Assembly (NCBI GenBank): GCA_023416995.1
Contig: JAEZGI010000003.1
Location: 1 to 54,291, forward strand
Length of the DNA stretch: 54,291 nt
Direction of reading: 5' to 3'
Origin: Bacteroidota bacterium
Lineage (GTDB): Bacteria > Bacteroidota > Bacteroidia > Chitinophagales > Chitinophagaceae
Shown: positions 17,952 to 25,841 of the stretch, in pieces
Numbering within the stretch: the first letter of the stretch is position 1
Layout of the letters: every line of letters starts with the position of its first letter
Notes under the pieces: model-generated
Database searches by the model: none
Told to the model about the DNA's origin: nothing
What the model saw: only the letters and a program-made list of their open reading frames with translations
Position numbers and translations under genes: made by a program

Positions 17952-18755
17952 TTAATAATAGCCAAAGGTATAACTACCCCAGTAACTTTGCCAGTCTGCT
18001 TCCTTGCGGTTGGCGTGGGGCACCATCTTTACAGAACTAATCATCCATCTGCCGGTTTTATTGATAGCAAAGCGAATGCTGCCGTTTTGGTCCGATCGTA
18101 GTTTCAGAACAGATGTTTTGCCTTTTATGACATTCCAAACCAGTACCAGTGCATTATTTACCGGTTGGTTATCGAATAAAACTTTGAATCCCAGCGAATC
18201 CACCTGCTTTATCTCGTATGGATTTGCAGTTGGAATCAGCTCCAACCGCATGCCGGTGTTCACCTTATAGGTAGTATCATTTTTGCCGCCTACCTGGAAC
18301 AAGGTTTTCACACAACGTTGATACACCTCACGGCCACCGGTTGCTGTGTCATTGTTTTGAAGACGGGTTTGCAAAATGTCGTCAAGCCCCTCTTCCCTAA
18401 GATAGTCATTAAATTCACCTGCCTGCAAAGCAATGCTTTTATTCGTATTGTTGAACGCAATAAGATGATTACCTGCTGTTGTAAACCGCGCACGGATGCG
18501 GGTCGAATCTTTTCTGCCAGCGTTTGAACGGTAATCTGCAACACCCTGCAGAGAAAAATGCTGCAACATGGCGATATGATGTTTGGTGCCATCTGCCCGC
18601 TCTCCTTTGAAACCTTCACCCACCAATACATCAATATCGGTATGCTGATTGATGCCCAGCAAAAATTTCGCGGGTTGCAGCCAGAATTCATGTGAAAACA
18701 ATACTACCGAAACAAGCAGGCCAGCTGCAACAGTTAAAGATTTTTTCATGCTCAT
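17952..18755 (-). CDS. DUF4198 family exported protein, probable metal-uptake accessory
   Basis: 267 aa. Signal peptide followed by HEFWLQPAKFLL, the N-terminal His-containing signature of DUF4198 that places a potential metal-binding His at the start of the mature protein. An Ig-like beta domain occupies the rest, with DSLGFKVLFDNQPVNNALVLVW and SDQNGSIRFAINKTGRWMISSVKMVPH near the C-terminus. DUF4198 proteins are commonly found beside nickel/cobalt or other metal transporters. Here the ATG overlaps the stop of the TonB-dependent receptor gene by four bases (ATGA), indicating translational coupling and a joint function. A second ATG two codons downstream (18749) is an alternative start. Which metal is involved is unknown. 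Confidence 0.85.
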   Translation of the reverse strand: MSMKKSLTVAAGLLVSVVLFSHEFWLQPAKFLLGINQHTDIDVLVGEGFKGERADGTKHHIAMLQHFSLQGVADYRSNAGRKDSTRIRARFTTAGNHLIAFNNTNKSIALQAGEFNDYLREEGLDDILQTRLQNNDTATGGREVYQRCVKTLFQVGGKNDTTYKVNTGMRLELIPTANPYEIKQVDSLGFKVLFDNQPVNNALVLVWNVIKGKTSVLKLRSDQNGSIRFAINKTGRWMISSVKMVPHANRKEADWQSYWGSYTFGYY

Positions 18756-21112
18756 TTATTTAAAAGATAGTTCACCGAAAAGCGAAGATTAAACGGATTT
18801 CCCAATGAGGCAATAGTTACGCGCGATAAACCACCGAGGTAGTATCGTTCGTCTGTAAGATTATAAATGTTAACCTGGAAATTGCAGCGATTAATCCGGT
18901 ATTGAACGGAAGCATCCACTACCAAAGAAGAAGGGATCAGGAAATCCTGTGTACTTACATTTCCCACCTGGTCGTCCATGTATCTTGCGCCAATTCCCAG
19001 CCCAAGTCCCTTGAACACTGTAGTGGGGATGGTGTATTTCAACCAGATATTAGCAAGGTTTCGCGGCGCATTTATATAACGGTAACCTTTTTTTCCAAGC
19101 GTATTGTCCGAGGTCATGCGATGATCATTATATGCATATCCTGCGATAACGCTGAAGTTTCTGTGTGTACCCTGGAGCGTCAATTCAAAGCCTTTGCTTT
19201 CTGTGCCATCCACCACTGTGCGGTTGTTTGGATTCTGGGGTGTTGGGTCGGCTGCCAGTATATTTTTATAATTGATCTGGTAAACTGCTACAGCAGCTGA
19301 GATCGCTTTGTTAAAAAATTCCCCTTTAAAACCTGCCTCGTATTGCTCGGCAGTTCTTGGCGGGAACGGGCCACCTGATGCGCCGCCGTTTGAAAGTTGT
19401 GGATTAAACGAGCTGTTATACCCTGCATATAAAGCCAGGTCGATGGCGGGATTGAATACCAAACCCACTCTTGGTGTCCATGCGTTTGCTTCTGAGGCAT
19501 CTCCCTGCAGATCATCGCGGGCAGACAGTGGCGTTTGTTTCATATCATAGTTGTCAAACCTTAAGGAGAGCAGTAATTTCCACCGTTCACCAAAGTTCAC
19601 CTGGTCCTGCAGGTAACCGCCTACAACCTTGTTTGATTGTTTGTTGTCATCATAATAATCAACAGCCGGATCGGGCAGGGGAACATCATTGGAATAATTA
19701 GGGTTTAATATGGAAATCGCTGTAGAAGGTGAATTTCTATAATCGTTTTTGCGCCATCCATAATTGTTATAATCTACACCAGCGAGTATAGTGTGGCTCA
19801 ATTTTCCTGTGTTTAACTTATAAGACGCATAAGCGGTGTTTTGCCAGCTGTATTGTTGATAATCCCAGATCTGGTAAGTACGGCCTATGCTATCATTATA
19901 AATTGCACCACTTACACCATGATCCGCAAAATAAAGGTCACTTTGTACGTAGCGGCTTACCAGATGAACAGCAAGGTTTTTATTTAATTGATGTGAAAAA
20001 TGCAGATTGCCGGATATGTTATTTGTTTTGCCAAAATCTGTTGGACTTTGCACGGTACTGTTGTTGGGATAGTAATCAAAGTCATACCTGCCGTCGGCAC
20101 GTTTTGCAACAAAACTTCCACGGTCGTATTGATGTACCGCATCGGCATTGTGGTAATTGAAATCGAGATCGATCCTCGTTGAAGCATTAAACTGGTAACG
20201 GATAGACGGAGCGATAAAAATGTTTTGTGTTTCCTGCTGATCCCTGAAACTATTTGACCGATCATAGCCTGCAATCATACGGTACATCAGTTTTTTATTC
20301 CGGCTTAAAGCACCAGTGGCATCTGCAGAGATCCTGGCATAATTCCAGGTTCCATATGAAAGGTCCAGTTCGTACCGGTTTTCGGCCTGGGGACGTTTTG
20401 TGACCATGTTGATCACTCCTCCCGGTATGCCCTCACTGAAAAGTACAGAGGCAGGGCCCCGCAAAACCTCGACCTTTTCAATGTTGTACAACAATGGTTG
20501 CTGGCTCCAGGCAAACATATTACCTCTAATGCCATCCACTGTTATAAAGCCACCGTCAAAATGATTGTATCCAGTAAAACCTCTTAAAGAAAACGCGCCC
20601 ATTCCGTTGTTCGCTTTTACACCAGTCATCACCTGGCTAATCTCATTCAGGGTTACAGCCTGCCGGTCGCGGATCACCTGGGCGGGTACTACCTGAGCCG
20701 ATTGAGGAATATCTATCAGTCGGGCCGCGGTTCTCGAAAAACCGGCCACTGGCGCCTGATAACCATTCCGGTACGCGGTTACCACAACATCTTCCAACGC
20801 CTTTTGATCGCGTGACAATCTAAGATGTAAATGCGTTGTGCGATTATCTTCAACCTTTATATTCTGTTTTAATACAGAGTAACCAACACTCGAAGCCATT
20901 AAAGTGTAATTTCCGGCAGAAAGATTTGTGATGGTAAAGTCGCCCGCCTGGTTGGTGACCGTTGAGCGGTTAGTTTGTACCAGGGTAATAGACACCGCTT
21001 CCAAAGGCACTTCATCGTATGATAAAATGGTTCCCCTGATAATACCGGTTTGTGCAAATGCACTGGTAGTTATCAGAAATATTATTGCTGTGATAAGCGA
21101 TACTTTCTTCAT
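18752..21112 (-). CDS. TonB-dependent siderophore-type receptor
   Basis: 786 aa. Signal peptide to about residue 20 (TSAFAQ), then a CarboxypepD_reg-like domain (GTILSYDEVPLEAVSI to about 100), the TonB-box region EDVVVTAYRNG, and a plug of the FhuA/FpvA siderophore type: RLIDIPQSAQVVPAQVIRDR, GAFSLRGF, TVDGIRGNMFAW, VEVLRGPASVLFSEGIPGGVINMVTKRP. A 22-strand-type barrel follows, with the C-terminal boxes NLTDERYYLGG and LRFSVNYLLNK. It imports iron-siderophore or another metal chelate through the outer membrane. It heads an operon-like run with DUF4198 (overlap ATGA), GH43 and a small protein. No ferric-siderophore permease is nearby. Confidence 0.95.
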   Translation of the reverse strand: MKKVSLITAIIFLITTSAFAQTGIIRGTILSYDEVPLEAVSITLVQTNRSTVTNQAGDFTITNLSAGNYTLMASSVGYSVLKQNIKVEDNRTTHLHLRLSRDQKALEDVVVTAYRNGYQAPVAGFSRTAARLIDIPQSAQVVPAQVIRDRQAVTLNEISQVMTGVKANNGMGAFSLRGFTGYNHFDGGFITVDGIRGNMFAWSQQPLLYNIEKVEVLRGPASVLFSEGIPGGVINMVTKRPQAENRYELDLSYGTWNYARISADATGALSRNKKLMYRMIAGYDRSNSFRDQQETQNIFIAPSIRYQFNASTRIDLDFNYHNADAVHQYDRGSFVAKRADGRYDFDYYPNNSTVQSPTDFGKTNNISGNLHFSHQLNKNLAVHLVSRYVQSDLYFADHGVSGAIYNDSIGRTYQIWDYQQYSWQNTAYASYKLNTGKLSHTILAGVDYNNYGWRKNDYRNSPSTAISILNPNYSNDVPLPDPAVDYYDDNKQSNKVVGGYLQDQVNFGERWKLLLSLRFDNYDMKQTPLSARDDLQGDASEANAWTPRVGLVFNPAIDLALYAGYNSSFNPQLSNGGASGGPFPPRTAEQYEAGFKGEFFNKAISAAVAVYQINYKNILAADPTPQNPNNRTVVDGTESKGFELTLQGTHRNFSVIAGYAYNDHRMTSDNTLGKKGYRYINAPRNLANIWLKYTIPTTVFKGLGLGIGARYMDDQVGNVSTQDFLIPSSLVVDASVQYRINRCNFQVNIYNLTDERYYLGGLSRVTIASLGNPFNLRFSVNYLLNK

Positions 21113-21390
21113 GACGATGAGATATGCGGTAAGCTTTATTGATGTAAACCTTTTGATTTACGGCGGCGGGATCAAGGATTTTGTATTTCGGGCGCGAAGT
21201 TATGACCGAAACCATGAGTTTGTGTTTTAATTAGATTAAAAATAGATAAGCGGTCTTCTAAATTTTCAAGAGGAAGCCGGCGGGGTGTGAATTTTGCAGG
21301 AATACAGGCAGACATTATCTTCACGCGCGCAAAATTGCAAACGCCGCTGGAAGGAAGTGGATGTTATATATCTATAAAAAAATATAAAAA
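21113..21390. other. 278-bp divergent promoter region
   Basis: Lies between the - TonB receptor and the + PHA-type small gene and must hold both promoters. A TAACTTCG sequence (one mismatch to TAnnTTTG) on the - strand about 90 bp before the receptor and a TATCTTCA on + near 21317 are the best -7 candidates, both weak. I could not find a convincing Fur-type 19-bp inverted repeat by eye. The last 30 bp before 21391 are very AT-rich. Confidence 0.3.
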
Positions 21391-21693
21391 ATGAGCAAGT
21401 TAGAAGTTGCAGTGCCACATAAGCTGGCTAAAGAAGAAGCGGTATCAAGGATTCAGCAGTTAATGACAAAGATGCAGCAGGAACAAAAGGATATTGTTCA
21501 AAATGTAAAAGAAGAGTGGAACGGCAATCGTGGTCAATTCAGTTTTACCGCAAAAGGTTTCAATGTAGCGGGAACCATCGATGTAAACGATAATGAAGTG
21601 GTAATGAACAGCGAATTACCTATGATGCTTTCGTTTTTTAAGGATACCATCGCCAATGTGATAAAAGACAAAGCAGGGAAACTATTATCCTGA
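21391..21693 (+). CDS. Polyhydroxyalkanoic-acid-system-type small protein (PHA_gran_rgn family)
   Basis: 100 aa, cytoplasmic, begins MSKLEVAVPHKLAKEEAVSR. The alternating helix then beta pattern (VKEEWNGNRGQFSFTAKGF, VAGTIDVNDNEVVMNSELP, followed by a helix to KDKAGKLLS) matches the PHA_gran_rgn family, named from its occurrence beside polyhydroxyalkanoate genes. In Bacteroidota it occurs without PHA synthase and its role is unknown. The fold looks like a small ligand-binding or SRPBCC-like module. It stands alone on +, convergent with the Bcr/CflA exporter with a 16-bp gap. Confidence 0.75.
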   Translation: MSKLEVAVPHKLAKEEAVSRIQQLMTKMQQEQKDIVQNVKEEWNGNRGQFSFTAKGFNVAGTIDVNDNEVVMNSELPMMLSFFKDTIANVIKDKAGKLLS

Positions 21694-21709
21694 TCCTACG
21701 ATCAACATA

Positions 21710-22936
21710 TTATGGTTCTGCGTTTGTCACTGGCACAGCTGCAAGTGACAAACGTTTCCGCTTCCCCGTAAGTAATATTCCTACCGCTAAAACAGAAGCT
21801 GTTGTCATGACAAGGATCATTGGTGTGGTAGTGGTTGCATGAAGAAGACTTATCCCTGTTGATGCCAAAGCACCAAGTGTCATTTGAGAAACTCCAAGCA
21901 GAGAGGATGCGCTGCCTGCATTAGAACGAAACGGTTCAAGGGCAAGAGCAGAAGTATTGGGTGCGATCAATCCCAGGCAACACAAATAGATGAACAGGTA
22001 ACCAATGGTCGAAACCAGTGTTCCACCGCTCCCCAACGAGAACAGTAAGAATACAACTGAAGCTATGGCCTGGCATAACAGCGCAGCATAGACTATTTGC
22101 CGGCTGCTGAATTTTTTCATTAACAGCGGGCTCAGCTGAGCAGCGCCAATAAAACCAACTGATAGTCCTGCAAAGATCCATCCATAGGTCTTTCCATCAA
22201 GATGGAATATCTCCATAAACACCTGTGGCGAACCTGATACATAAACGAACAGACCTGCAAATGACGCGGCTCCTGCCAATGCATAGGTAAGAAACTGGTT
22301 GTTGCTAAGTACTATTTTAAAATTTCTTAGTATGGGTTTAGGCTTTAATGAATAAGTTGGATCTGCCTGGTATTTTGCGGGGAGCAAAAAGCGTGAGGCA
22401 ATCAATATCAGCATACCCATTCCTGCTAGAATAAAAAAAACAGACTGCCAGCCAAAAGCTGCAGTTACATAACCACCAACAGTTGGTGCTACCATTGGTG
22501 ACGTACCGAGTACCAGCATAAGTAATGAAAACACTTTCGAGTTTTCATTTACCGGAAACAGGTCGCGCACCATCACCACTGCACCAACAGCCGCGGCGCA
22601 ACTACCTACTGCCTGTATCATGCGCCAGGCGATCAGGCTATCAATGGAACGGGCGTACGCGCAGGCAATACTTGCCAGGATATAAATGGTTAAACCAATG
22701 TATAATGGAGGTTTTCTGCCGAACCGATCCATCAGGGGCCCGTACAATAACTGCCCTGCCGATATGCCGATAAAATAAGAAGATAATGATAAAGCGACCC
22801 TGGCTGTTTCGGTGTTCAGGTCTTTTGCTATTGCAGGAAATCCGGGAAGGTACATATCGATGGAAAATGGACCGAGTGCTGTGAGAGAACCGAGTACCAG
22901 TATCAGGACCGTGTACCCAGGTGTTTTCGCATTCAT
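21710..22936 (-). CDS. Bcr/CflA-family drug resistance exporter (MFS)
   Basis: 408-aa major facilitator with about 12 hydrophobic segments. The first helix region contains LGPFSIDMYLPGFPAIAKDL, characteristic of the DHA1 Bcr/CflA group. MFS motif A appears as GPLMDRFGRKPPLYIGL between helices 2 and 3, and MVRDLFPVNENSKVFSLLMLV and GTSPMVAPTVGGY follow (motif C-like). It exports small molecules by proton antiport; the substrate is unknown. It is a single gene, convergent with the upstream small gene and divergent from GH30 (102 bp). Confidence 0.93.
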   Translation of the reverse strand: MNAKTPGYTVLILVLGSLTALGPFSIDMYLPGFPAIAKDLNTETARVALSLSSYFIGISAGQLLYGPLMDRFGRKPPLYIGLTIYILASIACAYARSIDSLIAWRMIQAVGSCAAAVGAVVMVRDLFPVNENSKVFSLLMLVLGTSPMVAPTVGGYVTAAFGWQSVFFILAGMGMLILIASRFLLPAKYQADPTYSLKPKPILRNFKIVLSNNQFLTYALAGAASFAGLFVYVSGSPQVFMEIFHLDGKTYGWIFAGLSVGFIGAAQLSPLLMKKFSSRQIVYAALLCQAIASVVFLLFSLGSGGTLVSTIGYLFIYLCCLGLIAPNTSALALEPFRSNAGSASSLLGVSQMTLGALASTGISLLHATTTTPMILVMTTASVLAVGILLTGKRKRLSLAAVPVTNAEP

Positions 22937-23038
22937 AAGATTGTTGTTGTTTATATTAACCGGTTCGACTGGTTGTGGAGTAAAAGGTGGCGCAAATTAG
23001 CTGATTCTATTCTAACTTTCCTGAATAAGGTATAGCTC

Positions 23039-24607
23039 ATGTTTGTTAAATATTGTGTTCCGGTTTTATTAGCTGCCGGATCGTTGCCGCAATTGAATGC
23101 CCAGCAACAATTACGTTTGCGAATTGATCACGATAAAAAGTTCCAGACGATCGAAAATATCGGCGCATCCGGTTGCTGGTTTTCGGAAGGTTTAGGCACC
23201 ACCTGGCCCGCAGCGGAACGGGAGAAAGCTGCAAAGCTGTTATTTAGCCGCAAATTTGGACCCGACGGACAACCGACTGGCATTGGTCTATCTGCCTGGC
23301 GATTTAATATCGGTGGCGGTACCGCCGAACAGGGCAGTGGCAGTGGTATAAAAACCTCAGTAAAGAGGGTGGAATCGTTTCTTGATTCTACCGGGAAATA
23401 TGACTTTACAAAACAGGCAGGTTATCAATGGTTCCTTCGAAAAGCAAAGGAATACGGAGTTGAATACCTGATAGCCTTTAGCAATACGCCCCCGGTTTTC
23501 TTCAACAAAAATGGTCTTGGTTTTAAAACAGAGAAAGATTATGTCGCTAACCTGCGACCCGATAAATATGTAGCTTATGCTGATTTCCTGGCCACCGTGG
23601 TAGACCATTTTAATAAGCAGGGTTTGCATTTCAGTTTTTTGAGCCCGGTAAATGAACCCCAGTGGGATTGGTCGAACAAGTTTGGTGAAATGAACCAGGA
23701 GGGTACTCCCTGGCACAACGAGGATATTTATCGCATCACTGAGAAGCTTGATAGCATATTAATAAAGCGAAGGATCAACACACGCGTGATCGTTCCGGAA
23801 GCGGCAACACTAAAATATTTATATAATGAGAGGGGGCACGCCAGCAGGCAGATTCAGCATTTTTTCAATCCTTCCTCACCGTTTAATGTCAGGAAGTTCA
23901 AATCGGTATACCCTGTAGCAGTTGGTCATAGTTATTTCACTGATGCAGGCGACAGCGCCCGCGTGGCTGTTCGCGTGCGCTTAAAGGATACTGCAGCTGC
24001 TTACGGGGTACCATTTTGGCAATCTGAATACAGTATGCTTGGCAATGGTTACAAGGAAAACAAAAAAGGCCGTATCCCGGCAATCGATTGCGCATTGTTT
24101 CTTGCTAAAATGATTCATACCGATCTCACAGTCGCTGATGCAGCTGCCTGGCAGTTATGGAACGTGTACGAACCGGGGAGCGCAGAGTTTGATACGCGGT
24201 ATTACCTGATTGCGTTAAACACTGATGACAGCAACTCAACCGGCACGATCACCGTTACAAAAAATTTATGGGCCATGGGGCATTTCAGTCTGTTTGTGCG
24301 TCCCGGTATGCAAAGAATAGATGCAAAGGTGCATGGCGACGATCCGGGTATCCACAAACAGGATGGCCTCATGATATCAGCTTTTTCAGGTAAGGATGGG
24401 AAGAAAGTAGTGGTGCTGATCAATTATTCGGATACCGCCATCAATCTTGATGCAAGAGAACTATCTGAATCATATCGTTCGTCAATCTTATATACAACCA
24501 CCGCCGATAACGATGTCAATATGAAACCAGGTAAGTTAAAAAACTTACAAAATGTTTCGATCCCAGCCCGGTCGGTAAACACGATTGTCGTGCACGAACG
24601 CAAGTGA
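23039..24607 (+). CDS. Glycoside hydrolase family 30 protein
   Basis: 522 aa with a signal peptide (cleavage after LNAQ). TIM-barrel GH30 motifs: an N-terminal FQTIENIGASGCWFSEGLG, SAWRFNIGGGTAEQGSGSG, the acid/base Glu206 in SPVNEPQWDW, and the nucleophile Glu330 in FWQSEYSML. The C-terminal beta domain begins near residue 430 (HFSLFVRPGMQRID) and ends IPARSVNTIVV, as usual for the family. GH30 activities include beta-1,6-galactanase, beta-1,6-glucanase, glucuronoxylanase and glucocerebrosidase. The SGCWFSE start and spacing look closest to the endo-beta-1,6-galactanase-like group, but this is only impression. No lipobox, so periplasmic or secreted. It is a single gene. Confidence 0.93.
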   Translation: MFVKYCVPVLLAAGSLPQLNAQQQLRLRIDHDKKFQTIENIGASGCWFSEGLGTTWPAAEREKAAKLLFSRKFGPDGQPTGIGLSAWRFNIGGGTAEQGSGSGIKTSVKRVESFLDSTGKYDFTKQAGYQWFLRKAKEYGVEYLIAFSNTPPVFFNKNGLGFKTEKDYVANLRPDKYVAYADFLATVVDHFNKQGLHFSFLSPVNEPQWDWSNKFGEMNQEGTPWHNEDIYRITEKLDSILIKRRINTRVIVPEAATLKYLYNERGHASRQIQHFFNPSSPFNVRKFKSVYPVAVGHSYFTDAGDSARVAVRVRLKDTAAAYGVPFWQSEYSMLGNGYKENKKGRIPAIDCALFLAKMIHTDLTVADAAAWQLWNVYEPGSAEFDTRYYLIALNTDDSNSTGTITVTKNLWAMGHFSLFVRPGMQRIDAKVHGDDPGIHKQDGLMISAFSGKDGKKVVVLINYSDTAINLDARELSESYRSSILYTTTADNDVNMKPGKLKNLQNVSIPARSVNTIVVHERK

Positions 24608-24890
24608 AAATGAGCATTTTTCTTCTATAATCCGCTTTCCGGCTGCGTTTTGCGTTGACCATGATAAGCTCGTTTTCCAGGTTCCCAAAGTTAAAAAACA
24701 GATTCTGATGTTTTTATTACCAACTCCGGGTGCATCACTTGCGTAATTTTAATAATTGTATTTTCTTTACGGATTAATTGGCTCAGAACTTGCCTTTTCC
24801 CCTGAAATACCTGCTTATCAGCCGTCATCCGATGGAATAAACCTGTTGACCCGCCCTTTACTTATTGTTTTAATCTGTAAATCATAATTA

Positions 24891-25751
24891 GTGATAGTGA
24901 GAATCTTTATGTTGTGCCTTGTCTTTGTTCCGGTAGCAGTTTCGGCTCAACAACGTTTACATGTAACCGCATTTGGCGGTTTTGCAAATTATTCGGGCGA
25001 TCTGCAGACAAAAAGACTAACCCTTGATCAGTCTAACGCAGTATTTGGCCTTGGGGTAAAATATGATCTTACTCAGCATTTTGCCGTTCGCGCCGGGTTT
25101 AATTATGCCAGTGTGCAGGGTACCGACAAAAAAAATGAAGGGCTCTTAAAGGCGCGTAATCTGAGTTTTGAAACCCGCATTTTTGAAGGCAATGTTTTGT
25201 TGGAATACACCTTGTTTGACCTTTCAGAAAAAAGGTTTTCTCCGCATGTATTTGGTGGCTTAGCGATTTATCGTTTTAATCCTTTCAGCTATGATTCACT
25301 TGGTAACAAGGTTTTCCTGCAGCCACTGGGTACTGAGGGCCAGGGGCTTACTGCTTATCCTGACCGAAAAAAATATAATCTGACACAGTTTGCAATTCCT
25401 TTTGGTGCCGGCATCAAATACCGGGTAAGCGATAATGTTGTTTTATCATACGAAATCGGTTTGCGTAAATTATTTACGGATTACCTCGACGATGTGAGTA
25501 CCACCTATGTAAACCCGGTTTTGCTTCAACAGGAGCGCGGCCCACGCGCAGTTGAAATGTCGTACCGTGGCGGTGAATTAAAAGATGGCGACCCGGTGTA
25601 TCCTGCCGACGGCTCGGTGCGGGGAGGTGCAAAATTTAAAGACTGGTATTATTTTTCAGGTATAGGTCTTACAATAGGAATTAATGGTGGTGGCCGTGGT
25701 TTCAGAGGGAAATCCGGCTGGGGTAGAACTGATTGTCCTACCAATCTGTGA
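24891..25751 (+). CDS. DUF6089-type outer-membrane beta-barrel protein
   Basis: 286 aa. The GTG at 24891 is used because the ATG at 24909 would leave a signal peptide without a charged start; an in-frame stop lies just upstream. The signal peptide ends VSAQQ. Alternating beta-strands of an 8- to 10-strand barrel follow: LHVTAFGGFANYSGDLQ, HFAVRAGFNYASVQG, FEGNVLLEYTLFDL, SPHVFGGLAIYRFNPF, FAIPFGAGIKYRV, VLSYEIGLRKLFTDYLDDVS, and a Gly-rich C-terminus. The LFTDYLDDVSTTYVNP stretch is typical of DUF6089 proteins, whose role is unknown, though some PorG-like members assist type IX secretion. Preceded by 283 bp without a gene, in which I see no RNA or clear promoter. Confidence 0.82.
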   Translation: MIVRIFMLCLVFVPVAVSAQQRLHVTAFGGFANYSGDLQTKRLTLDQSNAVFGLGVKYDLTQHFAVRAGFNYASVQGTDKKNEGLLKARNLSFETRIFEGNVLLEYTLFDLSEKRFSPHVFGGLAIYRFNPFSYDSLGNKVFLQPLGTEGQGLTAYPDRKKYNLTQFAIPFGAGIKYRVSDNVVLSYEIGLRKLFTDYLDDVSTTYVNPVLLQQERGPRAVEMSYRGGELKDGDPVYPADGSVRGGAKFKDWYYFSGIGLTIGINGGGRGFRGKSGWGRTDCPTNL

Positions 25752-25841
25752 GCAAGCTGCCAATTTTTGCAATTCTTCCTGTTTACTCAACCGGAAAGCC
25801 AGACCTTTGTTGTTTAATTGATCAACAGATAATTACCGAGG

